Of a stretch of DNA of 7,376 nucleotides, positions 1-5,919 are shown in pieces; position 1 is the first letter of the stretch; each line of letters begins with the position of its first letter. The DNA lies in NCBI GenBank assembly GCA_036835375.1, contig DAITMB010000183.1:1-7376 (forward strand). Direction: 5' to 3'. The notes beneath the pieces are model-generated. The model saw only the letters and a list, made by a program, of their open reading frames with translations, was not told the origin of the DNA and searched no databases. This DNA comes from JANQTF01 sp036835375. GTDB lineage: Bacteria; Bacteroidota; Bacteroidia; J057. Made by a program: the position numbers and the translations under genes.

Positions 1-68
1 GAGAATCTGAGGGCCTGTGATATAGGTTGTGCATCTTTCTAATCGGTGCTACTATATATCTCTCACAT

Positions 69-100
69 TTGGTCAAATAATGGCGCATCAGTACTTTTTG
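69..100 (+). promoter_or_regulatory. Candidate Bacteroidota-type promoter
   Basis: TTG at 69-71 (in the context TTTG) is followed by a 20-base spacer and TACTTTTTG at 92-100. The Bacteroidota consensus is TTG, 17-23 bases, then TAnnTTTG. Here the -7 box matches 7 of 8 positions, with the G one base late. The same 20-base spacing appears in the two better matches in this window (5761-5791 and 7334-7364). The only downstream target before the terminator at 355-384 is the non-coding stretch described as a candidate RNA. The call rests on consensus matching only. Confidence 0.35.
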
Positions 101-106
101 ACATTG

Positions 107-384
107 GGCGCAGCGCCAACTTACCTCGCTGAGATCTAATATCGACTACCTTGTACCCTGGGCAGTTCTCTCGGAGATTTCTAGAAAGCGCATCCGATCA
201 CGGTACTTGCCAGCGTATTCCCTGCGCTGGTTCCATTTAGGTTTCGGTGCTGTCATGCCAGTTACGCGATTTGCTACCAATATCAATCAACCGTCGGGTG
301 TGCGACGGCATGAGTTACTTCAGCCGTGAAATCAAATGGAAGTGGAGCCATGGAAAAGGCGGACCTTGTGGGGTCCGCCTTTCT
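107..384 (+). ncRNA. Candidate structured small RNA (unassigned family)
   Basis: This stretch has no plausible reading frame. It is bounded by a promoter-like element (69-100) and a strong intrinsic terminator (355-384). Inverted repeats fill it: GTACC 153-157 with GGTAC 202-206, enclosing TCGGA 171-175 with TCCGA 193-197; CCAGCG 210-215 with CGCTGG 225-230; TTCCATTT 231-238 with AAATGGAA 334-341. The last pair encloses GCTG 249-252 with CAGC 321-324, TCATG 253-257 with CATGA 309-313, and the hairpin CCGTCG 291-296 with CGACGG 303-308. The right-hand stems nest without crossing, as expected for a folded RNA. I could not match it to tmRNA, RNase P RNA, SRP RNA or a known riboswitch; 6S RNA cannot be judged by eye. 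The 5' end is an estimate from the promoter position. Alternatives are untranscribed intergenic DNA with chance repeats, or a decayed element. Confidence 0.33.
355..384. terminator. Strong bidirectional intrinsic terminator
   Basis: AAAGGCGGACC (355-365) and GGTCCGCCTTT (372-382) form a perfect 11-bp stem with a 6-base loop. On the minus strand the stem ends in TTTT, starting about 29 bases after the infB stop codon, so it is the natural end of the rimP-nusA-infB transcript. On the plus strand the stem is followed by TTTCTATATT and could end a transcript from the 1-354 region. Confidence 0.9.
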
Positions 385-410
385 ATATTAGCTGATGATC
401 TGCAAGGAAA

Positions 411-3400
411 CTAGAGCTTTCTGCGGATCTCGTTGACTTGGTACGACTCAATGATGTCCCCTTCCATGAGGTCAGGATAATTATCGACGGTGAAGCCAAA
501 CTCTTGGCCACTAAACACCTCTTTGACATCATCCTTGAATCGCTTGAGTGACCCAAGCTTGGAAGAATGGACCACAATGCCATCGCGGATCACGCGCACA
601 GGATCGTCTCGCTTGATTTTTCCACTCTTGACCAGACCACCGGACACCGTACCGACTTTGGTAATGCGGAAGACCTGGAGCACCTCGGCGGTTCCCATTT
701 CTTCCTCTTTGATCGTAGGCGCGAGGAGTCCCTCAAGTGCATCCCGGACATCATTGATGGCATCGTAGATGACCGAGTAGGTGCGAATCCCGACTTCTTC
801 TCTCTCTGCCAGCGAGCGAGCCAAGGTATTTGGACGCACGTTGAAGGCGATGAGGACGGCATCTGATGCAATGGCGAGGTTGACATCGGCCTCTGTGATG
901 GCACCAGTTCCCTTTGTCACAATATTCACCTGGACTTCTTCTGTGGAAAGCTTGAGCAATGCACCAGAGAGTGCCTCTACCGATCCATCCACGTCGCCGC
1001 GAAGGATGACGTTGAGTTCTTTGAAGTTTCCGATGGCACGACGGCGACCGATTTCTTCGAGGGTAATGCGCTTGGTCTGGCGGAACTGCTGCTCGCGGAA
1101 GAGCTCTTGGCGGCGCTGGGCAAGCTCTTTGGCACGCCCATCTTCGGTAAAGACATGGAATTTGTCACCCGCTTGCGGGGAGCCTCCGATGCCGAGCAAC
1201 TGCACTGGCTTAGCAGGACCCGCTTCTGTGACGCGCTGTCCGTTTTGGTCGATCAGCGCGCGTACTTTTCCGTAGTGAATCCCTGCGACGACGTCGTCGC
1301 CAACCTTCAAAGTACCGTTTTGGATCAGTACCGTGGCCACGTGCCCACGTCCTTTGTCAAGACGTGACTCGATCACGGTTCCAGTAGCGCTGCGCTTAGG
1401 ATTAGCTTTAAGCTCAAGAAGATCAGACTCGAGAATCACTTTTTCAAGAAGATGTTCGACACCTTGGCCTTTGAGCGCTGATATTTCTTGGCTTTGGAAT
1501 TTGCCACCCCACTCTTCAATGAGGTAGTTCATTTCTGCCAATTGTCGCTTGATGCGTTCTGGATCAGCCCCAGCCTTGTCCACCTTATTGATGGCAAACA
1601 CCATCGGCACCCCGGCAGCTTCTGCGTGGTTGATGGCTTCTCTGGTTTGTGGCATGACTGCGTCGTCCGCTGCGATCACAATGATGGCTACGTCGGTGAC
1701 TTTGGCACCCCTCGCCCGCATGGCGGTAAAGGCTTCGTGACCGGGTGTGTCCAAGAAAGTAACGTGACGATCATCTGCCACCCTCACTTCGTAGGCACCA
1801 ATGTGCTGGGTGATTCCTCCTGCCTCGCCAGCTGCCACATTGGCTTTGCGAAGGTTATCCAAGAGAGTAGTCTTACCATGGTCCACGTGTCCCATGACCG
1901 TGACGATCGGCGTCCTCACTACGAGGCTTGCTGGATCATCTTCTGGCTGATCGATTTCAAAATCTTCTTCTGTCACATCGACGAAGTTGATTTCAAATCC
2001 ATATTCTTCTGCCAAAATCGACATCAGCTCAGCATCGAGGCGCTGATTGATGGAGACCATCATTCCTAGTTCAAATGACTTGCGTATGACGTCATTAACT
2101 TGGACGTTGAGAAGATTCGCGAACTCGTTCGCAGTGATAAATTCTGTGACGTTGAGGATCAGATCGTCCTCTGCTGCGCGTGCAGCTTCGCCGTCACGGC
2201 GAACGGCGTCTGCGTCCCGCTTGGCACGGCGGAGTCGTTGCCTACTACGGTTAGCCCCTCTGCCCATCTGGCTCAGGGTGTCCTTGATAGACTGATCGAC
2301 CTCTTGAGCAGTAGGTTTTTCTTTTTTGACAACGGGGCCTGTTCCTGGACCTCTCTTGATTGGAGGCTTGGTCCCACTTTTTTCTGTGGAGGATGGCTGC
2401 GTCCCCGTGTTGGTAGTACCGGGTGCATTTCCTTTACGCTTCCTCCTTCTCCGGCGACGCTTTTTGTTTGCGTCGTCGTCGTCTTTGCCTTCGTCTGAAG
2501 ACGTAGAGGTAGCAGGCTTGGAACTATTATCCTTTTTGGGACGGTCTGGTGACAGATCGATCTTGCCCATCACCTTGAGTCCGGAAAGCTGTGGTGTGCT
2601 AGAACCCGCTGTGATCAAGGAGCTTCCTTCCTTGGCCTCTTCGGGCTTCGGCGTGGACTCTTCTTTAGGAACTGCTGGCTTGACGGGGGCTGCTTGCTTG
2701 GAGGCATCAGCTACGGGAACAGGCTTGTTGGGATCTGGTCGGTTGACAGGAATAGGCTTGGCGAATCGCTGCTCTGTTGGGCGCTGATCTGCGGGACGCT
2801 GCTGTGCGGCAGGACGGTTATCTGATTGCCGCTGATCAGGACGATGGCTTCCCTGATTGCTCGGGCGATCCTGACGCTGTGGCTGCTGGGCAGGACGCTG
2901 TGAATCTGTGCGGGGCTCTTCCTTTTTCCTTTGGGCTCCTGACCTATTCAGGGAGTCCAAATCTATTTTTCCGACGACTTTCAGCGCCGAGGGCCTTTCG
3001 ACTGGCGGCGCAGGAGGCAATTCTTCTTTTTTGACTGGCGGAGCAGGCTTCTCTGCTACAGGAGGGGCTTGTGGCTCCGGCTGAGCAGGAGGAGGCGTTT
3101 CGACGACAGGCTCGCTTTTGACCTCAGATGCGGGTGCAGGGGCTGGTTTAGGCACTTCGGCCACAGGCTGCACTGGTTCCGGCTTGGGCGGCTCCGGCGT
3201 AGGAAGAACTTCTTTCGGGGCGGGCTCAGGCACACTGGGGGGTGGCACTTCAGCTTTGGCTTCTACAGGCTCGATCTTACGCCGGACGATCGGCGGGTTG
3301 ATCTTGCCACGAAGTTGTTCCGCAGATAGAATGTCTTTGTCTGGTTCTTCCTCTGCAGGCGTGTGTTCCTCTTCGGGACGACTAGAGACAGTCTTGAGGT

Positions 3401-3623
3401 CTTCTCTGCGCTTCTCCGACAATTGTTCTGCCTGTTCTTTGAGCATCTTTTCAGATGCGAATTCTTTGAGTAGCATACCATACTGCTCATCGCTGAGCTT
3501 GGTGTTGGGAGAATCTTCTACAGACGACCCCAAGCCCCCCAAATGCTCGACGAGCATGGTGGTGCTTACATTCAATTCTTTAGCAACCTTGAACAGACGG
3601 ATGTTTTTCTTACTTCCCACCAT
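411..3623 (-). CDS. infB: Translation initiation factor IF-2
   Basis: This 1070-residue cytosolic GTPase brings fMet-tRNA to the 30S subunit and promotes 50S joining. An N-terminal IF2_N-type domain lies at about 7-57. A very long linker (about 60-460) follows, rich in Pro, Glu and Lys, then Gln/Arg/Pro (about 241-285), with an Asp-rich then polybasic patch at 380-398. A second IF2_N domain lies at about 489-545. The G domain shows G1 GHVDHGKT (578-585), G2 GGIT (602-605), G3 DTPGH (625-629), G4 NKVD (679-682) and G5 SAL (715-717). Domains II, III and IV fill about 745-1070 and appear complete. The length suits Bacteroidota IF2, which carries an extended linker. The ATG at 3623 gives the expected N-terminal domain start; no Shine-Dalgarno is evident, only a TTATTTTT stretch 20 bases upstream. 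It is the last gene of the operon, 212 bases after nusA, and the gap holds an attenuator-like hairpin. The linker carries a repeated LKVxGKIDL motif (213-222 and 348-357). Confidence 0.98.
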   Translation of the reverse strand: MVGSKKNIRLFKVAKELNVSTTMLVEHLGGLGSSVEDSPNTKLSDEQYGMLLKEFASEKMLKEQAEQLSEKRREDLKTVSSRPEEEHTPAEEEPDKDILSAEQLRGKINPPIVRRKIEPVEAKAEVPPPSVPEPAPKEVLPTPEPPKPEPVQPVAEVPKPAPAPASEVKSEPVVETPPPAQPEPQAPPVAEKPAPPVKKEELPPAPPVERPSALKVVGKIDLDSLNRSGAQRKKEEPRTDSQRPAQQPQRQDRPSNQGSHRPDQRQSDNRPAAQQRPADQRPTEQRFAKPIPVNRPDPNKPVPVADASKQAAPVKPAVPKEESTPKPEEAKEGSSLITAGSSTPQLSGLKVMGKIDLSPDRPKKDNSSKPATSTSSDEGKDDDDANKKRRRRRRKRKGNAPGTTNTGTQPSSTEKSGTKPPIKRGPGTGPVVKKEKPTAQEVDQSIKDTLSQMGRGANRSRQRLRRAKRDADAVRRDGEAARAAEDDLILNVTEFITANEFANLLNVQVNDVIRKSFELGMMVSINQRLDAELMSILAEEYGFEINFVDVTEEDFEIDQPEDDPASLVVRTPIVTVMGHVDHGKTTLLDNLRKANVAAGEAGGITQHIGAYEVRVADDRHVTFLDTPGHEAFTAMRARGAKVTDVAIIVIAADDAVMPQTREAINHAEAAGVPMVFAINKVDKAGADPERIKRQLAEMNYLIEEWGGKFQSQEISALKGQGVEHLLEKVILESDLLELKANPKRSATGTVIESRLDKGRGHVATVLIQNGTLKVGDDVVAGIHYGKVRALIDQNGQRVTEAGPAKPVQLLGIGGSPQAGDKFHVFTEDGRAKELAQRRQELFREQQFRQTKRITLEEIGRRRAIGNFKELNVILRGDVDGSVEALSGALLKLSTEEVQVNIVTKGTGAITEADVNLAIASDAVLIAFNVRPNTLARSLAEREEVGIRTYSVIYDAINDVRDALEGLLAPTIKEEEMGTAEVLQVFRITKVGTVSGGLVKSGKIKRDDPVRVIRDGIVVHSSKLGSLKRFKDDVKEVFSGQEFGFTVDNYPDLMEGDIIESYQVNEIRRKL

Positions 3624-3700
3624 AGAGTGAGTTTAACCGGGATAAAAATAACCAGCAAGCTGATTATTAACTAGTTGTCGAATAATTTTCCTGAGCAACA

Positions 3701-3736
3701 CAAAAAAGAATCTGGGAGAGTCTGTTACTCCCCCAG
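3701..3736 (-). terminator. Intrinsic terminator or attenuator between nusA and infB
   Basis: On the minus strand CTGGGGGAG (3736-3728) pairs with CTCTCCCAG (3720-3712) over 9 bp with one G-U, around a 7-base loop. ATTC and six Ts (3707-3702) follow. This is a textbook intrinsic terminator, 100 bases after the nusA stop and 78 bases before the infB ATG. A competing hairpin can form: CTCCC (3740-3736) with GGGAG (3732-3728) around a 3-base loop, using the same left arm. The mutually exclusive pairings suggest regulated readthrough into infB rather than a dead stop, because infB has no convincing promoter of its own. The terminator shape is seen directly; the regulation is inferred. Confidence 0.7.
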
Positions 3737-3745
3737 GGAGATACG

Positions 3746-3777
3746 AAGGTACTCTTTTTTTGATCAAGTAGTACCTT
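3746..3777 (-). repeat. Perfect 8-bp inverted repeat upstream of the attenuator
   Basis: AAGGTACT (3746-3753) and AGTACCTT (3770-3777) are exact inverse complements 16 bases apart. The spacer contains the palindrome TTGATCAA (3760-3767) and a run of seven A residues on the minus strand. In the transcript this would be a separate hairpin just before the nusA-infB terminator, or the A-run could pair with the terminator's U-tract (CAAAAAAAGA against TTCTTTTTTG). It may be part of an attenuator switch or a stabilising stem at the nusA 3' end. Confidence 0.5.
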
Positions 3778-3835
3778 GTGCCGTACCCGGTAAAAACGAT
3801 ATGCTTGTGCAAGTTGGGCTACATGACCAGTCGCA

Positions 3836-5188
3836 TTAGGCTTCGTCTTCGCGGGGATCGGCATTTGTCTCCGTTCCTTCCTGAGTTGTTTCTCCTTCGT
3901 CTATGTCTTCCCCTTCTTCCTCGTTTAGATCCACTTCGAATTCGGCTTGGATCACATTGAGGACATTGAGGATGGTTTCTTTGTCAAGGTCGGATCTCCG
4001 TACGAGCTCTTCCATGGACAAAGAAACAACTGCCTTGGCGGTGTCGCAACCGATGCGCTTGAGCTCATCAATCACCCACTGCTCAATTTCGTCATTGAAC
4101 TCATCGAGATCGATATCCTCTTCGTTAGGATCGAGCTCTCGATATACATCAATCTGATAATCAGTAAGTTTGCTTGCAAGTTTGATATTTAGGCCGTTCT
4201 TCCCGATGGCGAGAGAAATCTGGTCGGGCTTCAGGAAGACTTGCGCAGTGCGTGCCGTTTCATCCAATTTGATGGAGGAGATTTTGGCTGGACTGAGGGC
4301 GCGGGTGATGTAGAGATTATCGTTGGTGGTGTAGGAGATGACATCGATATTTTCATTTCGAAGTTCTCTTACGATGCCATGAATTCTACTTCCTTTCATT
4401 CCGACACAAGCACCTACAGGGTCGATGCGGTCGTCATAACTTTCAACGGCTACTTTGGCTCGCTCTCCTGGCTCGCGAACGATGCCACGGATGTTGATCA
4501 AGCCGTCGAAAATTTCGGGGACTTCTTGCTCGAATAATTTTTCCAAAAATAGTGGCGAGGCACGTGAGATGATGATTTTGGGGTTGTTATTTTTCAATGC
4601 TACCTCCAATATCACTGCCCGGATGGTGTCTCCCTTGCGGAATCGATCTTTGGGAATATGGTGCTGACGCGGCATGGAAAGCTCGTTGCTCTCATGAAGC
4701 ACGAGGATTTCATTGCGCCACACTTGGTACACTTCTCCCACGATCACAGTACCGATCATGTCTTGGTACCGCTCCACGATAGAAGCCTTCTCGAGATCGC
4801 GGATTTTCTGCGTGAGCGTCTGCTTAGCGGTCTGAACGATTTTCCGGCCAAAGGAGAAGAAGTTGATTTCCTCAGCGATCTCGTCTCCCACCTCATAGTC
4901 GGGGTCAATGGCGAGGGCTTCGCTCAGGGGAATTTGGCGGGTCTCATCTTCTAGTTCGAAGTCTTCCACGACTTCACGCTCACGAAATCCCTGAATATCT
5001 CCTTTGTCCACGTTGACGATGATGTCGAAATTTTCGTCCGAGCCATATTCCTTGCGGATCATGGTGCGAAATACCTCTTCCAACACGCCCATCAAGGTCG
5101 CTCTGTCGATATTTTTGAACCGAGAAAACTCGGTAAAGGCATCGATGAGTCCAATTTTGGGATCAGCTATTACGCGTCTTGTAGCCAT
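3836..5188 (-). CDS. nusA: Transcription termination/antitermination factor NusA
   Basis: This 450-residue RNA-polymerase-binding protein modulates pausing, intrinsic termination and antitermination. The N-terminal polymerase-binding domain spans about 1-130. The S1 domain is at about 139-208 (GTVIVGEVYQV, 146-156). KH1 is at about 230-300, with DPVGACVG (256-263) and the GMKG loop (263-266). KH2 is at about 300-350, with IGKNGLNIKLA (328-338). A helical segment at about 362-418 resembles a helix-hairpin-helix or acidic-repeat-like domain. The C-terminus (about 419-450) is a strongly acidic tail. It lacks the two full acidic repeats of the longer enterobacterial NusA. The ATG at 5188 gives the usual start MATRRVIADPK. 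It lies 31 bases after the rimP stop, so the two genes are almost certainly co-transcribed. No Shine-Dalgarno is visible; TTTATTTTTCGCA directly precedes the ATG. Its product could act on the hairpins at 5709-5734 and 3701-3736 of its own transcript. Confidence 0.98.
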   Translation of the reverse strand: MATRRVIADPKIGLIDAFTEFSRFKNIDRATLMGVLEEVFRTMIRKEYGSDENFDIIVNVDKGDIQGFREREVVEDFELEDETRQIPLSEALAIDPDYEVGDEIAEEINFFSFGRKIVQTAKQTLTQKIRDLEKASIVERYQDMIGTVIVGEVYQVWRNEILVLHESNELSMPRQHHIPKDRFRKGDTIRAVILEVALKNNNPKIIISRASPLFLEKLFEQEVPEIFDGLINIRGIVREPGERAKVAVESYDDRIDPVGACVGMKGSRIHGIVRELRNENIDVISYTTNDNLYITRALSPAKISSIKLDETARTAQVFLKPDQISLAIGKNGLNIKLASKLTDYQIDVYRELDPNEEDIDLDEFNDEIEQWVIDELKRIGCDTAKAVVSLSMEELVRRSDLDKETILNVLNVIQAEFEVDLNEEEGEDIDEGETTQEGTETNADPREDEA

Positions 5189-5192
5189 TGCG

Positions 5193-5217
5193 AAAAATAA
5201 ACTGGCGCAGGTTGCGC
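5193..5217 (-). promoter_or_regulatory. Small hairpin plus U-rich tract in the rimP-nusA gap
   Basis: On the minus strand GCGCA (5217-5213) and TGCGC (5209-5205) form a 5-bp GC-rich stem with a 3-base loop, immediately after the rimP stop codon. CAGTTTATTTTT follows and ends 4 bases before the nusA ATG. The stem is short and the T-tract is interrupted, so it would be at most a weak terminator or pause site. It may instead insulate rimP translation from nusA initiation. Confidence 0.35.
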
Positions 5218-5219
5218 GG

Positions 5220-5705
5220 TTAGAGAATGATCACTTTTGCTGTCAGGATCTGATCGAAATCGATGGCCCGGAGACTGTCGCTTGCATCCTGATCAGGCGA
5301 TGGTTTTTTTTTGGCTGAAGCCTTGGGCAGCAATTCGAGGGAGATCCCCGTTTCGCCGACTTCCAGCAATTTGCCTCTTAGGTCTTTACCTTCCTGGGTT
5401 CTCACCGCGAGGTGCCTGCCCACGTTGGCCGCGTACTGTCGCTTGAGCTTGAGTGGCTGGCCGACGCCAGGAGAAGAAACTTCGAGGTGATAGGCAGCAG
5501 AAATGAGTCCTTCTTCCTCAATCATCCACCCCACGCTTCTGCTGATTTTCATGCACTCTTCCAGTGTAATCCCGCTGTCGGTGTCAACATCGATTCTCAA
5601 TACACTGTGCTTGCCAGGTGCGAAACTCATGTGGACCACAAAGGCCTGCGGATATTTTTCCTCAATCAGTCGCTCAATGCTTCCCTGAAGTTCTGCTGAC
5701 AACAT
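5220..5705 (-). CDS. rimP: Ribosome maturation factor RimP
   Basis: This 161-residue cytosolic protein assists late assembly of the 30S ribosomal subunit. The N-terminal alpha/beta domain spans about 1-90, with the conserved patch RIDVDTDSGITLEEC (37-51), LEVSSPG (74-80) and PLKLKRQY (84-91). The C-terminal SH3-like domain spans about 92-161; it has a Lys/Ser/Asp-rich loop (about 128-145) and ends in the strand LTAKVIIL. The reading frame stays open upstream to 5891, but the ATG at 5705 is preferred. It gives the normal RimP N-terminus, and the upstream stretch contains the likely promoter and leader hairpin and does not resemble the family. It is the first gene of the operon, 31 bases before nusA. 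This neighbour is conserved across bacteria. Confidence 0.95.
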   Translation of the reverse strand: MLSAELQGSIERLIEEKYPQAFVVHMSFAPGKHSVLRIDVDTDSGITLEECMKISRSVGWMIEEEGLISAAYHLEVSSPGVGQPLKLKRQYAANVGRHLAVRTQEGKDLRGKLLEVGETGISLELLPKASAKKKPSPDQDASDSLRAIDFDQILTAKVIIL

Positions 5706-5708
5706 GAC

Positions 5709-5734
5709 AAAAAAATAAGGGAGAAATCCCCCTT
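5709..5734 (-). terminator. Terminator-like hairpin in the rimP leader
   Basis: On the minus strand AAGGGGG (5734-5728) and CTCCCTT (5723-5717) form a 7-bp stem with one G-U around a 4-base loop. One A and seven Ts (5715-5709) follow. The U-tract ends three bases before the rimP ATG, and the structure begins about 20 bases after the predicted transcription start. It could prematurely end transcription of the whole operon, or hinder ribosome entry at rimP. In Bacillus subtilis the nusA operon leader is known to be controlled by NusA-dependent termination; applying that here is inference. Confidence 0.55.
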
Positions 5735-5760
5735 TCAGAAGAAAACCCAATAAACAGATA

Positions 5761-5803
5761 CAAAAATAAGGGGTTTCACTGCCATTTCCAACGGTTTTTT
5801 TTT
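5761..5803 (-). promoter_or_regulatory. Bacteroidota-type promoter of the rimP-nusA-infB operon
   Basis: Read on the minus strand, TTG (5791-5789), a 20-base spacer and TATTTTTG (5768-5761) match the Bacteroidota consensus TTG, 17-23 bases, TAnnTTTG exactly. A run of nine As (5803-5795) sits three bases upstream of the TTG, like an UP element. Transcription would start near 5755, giving a leader of about 50 bases. Upstream, TTCGG (5802-5806) and CCGAA (5812-5816) form a small inverted repeat overlapping the edge of the A-tract. Confidence 0.65.
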
Positions 5804-5820
5804 CGGAGAAGCCGAAGGGG

Positions 5821-5910
5821 GATAGATCATTGTCTGTCCTCAAAACAAACTCATAGCGAACTTTATCGTTTTCCACGATGCTAATTTCCAACTTCGCTCC
5901 CTGATCTATC
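5821..5910. repeat. 9-bp inverted repeat in the divergent rimP/MATE region
   Basis: GATAGATCA (5821-5829) and TGATCTATC (5902-5910) are perfect inverse complements 72 bases apart, between the rimP promoter and the MATE start codon. They could be half-sites for a regulator of the pump, or a chance match. No convincing TAnnTTTG promoter for the pump was found between them. The 5706-5919 intergenic region otherwise holds only the rimP promoter and leader. Confidence 0.25.
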
Positions 5911-5919
5911 GCCCTACAC

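Noticed and set aside
1..354. tRNA, tmRNA, RNase P RNA or SRP RNA gene
   Set aside because: No GGTTCGA-type T-loop, CCA end, or conserved core motifs of these RNAs were seen on either strand; only an unassigned structured RNA remains possible.
2047..3630. Several long plus-strand open frames antisense to infB
   Set aside because: They are shadows of the Pro/Glu/Arg-rich IF2 linker codons, show no domain-like sequence and have no start signals; infB on the minus strand explains the region fully.
3643..3670. Possible promoter for infB: TATTTTTA with TTA 17 bases upstream, minus strand
   Set aside because: The -7 box lacks the final G and the -33 element is TTA rather than TTG, clearly weaker than the other promoter candidates.
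3667..3864. 65-residue minus-strand open frame spanning the nusA-infB gap
   Set aside because: It overlaps the nusA 3' end in another frame and runs through the terminator hairpin; no recognisable protein features.
5795..5816. TTCGG/CCGAA hairpin next to a T9 run as a terminator
   Set aside because: On the plus strand the T-run precedes the hairpin and on the minus strand an A-run follows it, so neither strand has the terminator arrangement; the A9 tract is better read as an UP-like element.
5706..5891. 62-residue in-frame N-terminal extension of RimP on the minus strand
   Set aside because: It does not resemble the RimP family, overlaps an exact promoter match and a leader hairpin, and the ATG at 5705 gives the normal RimP N-terminus.
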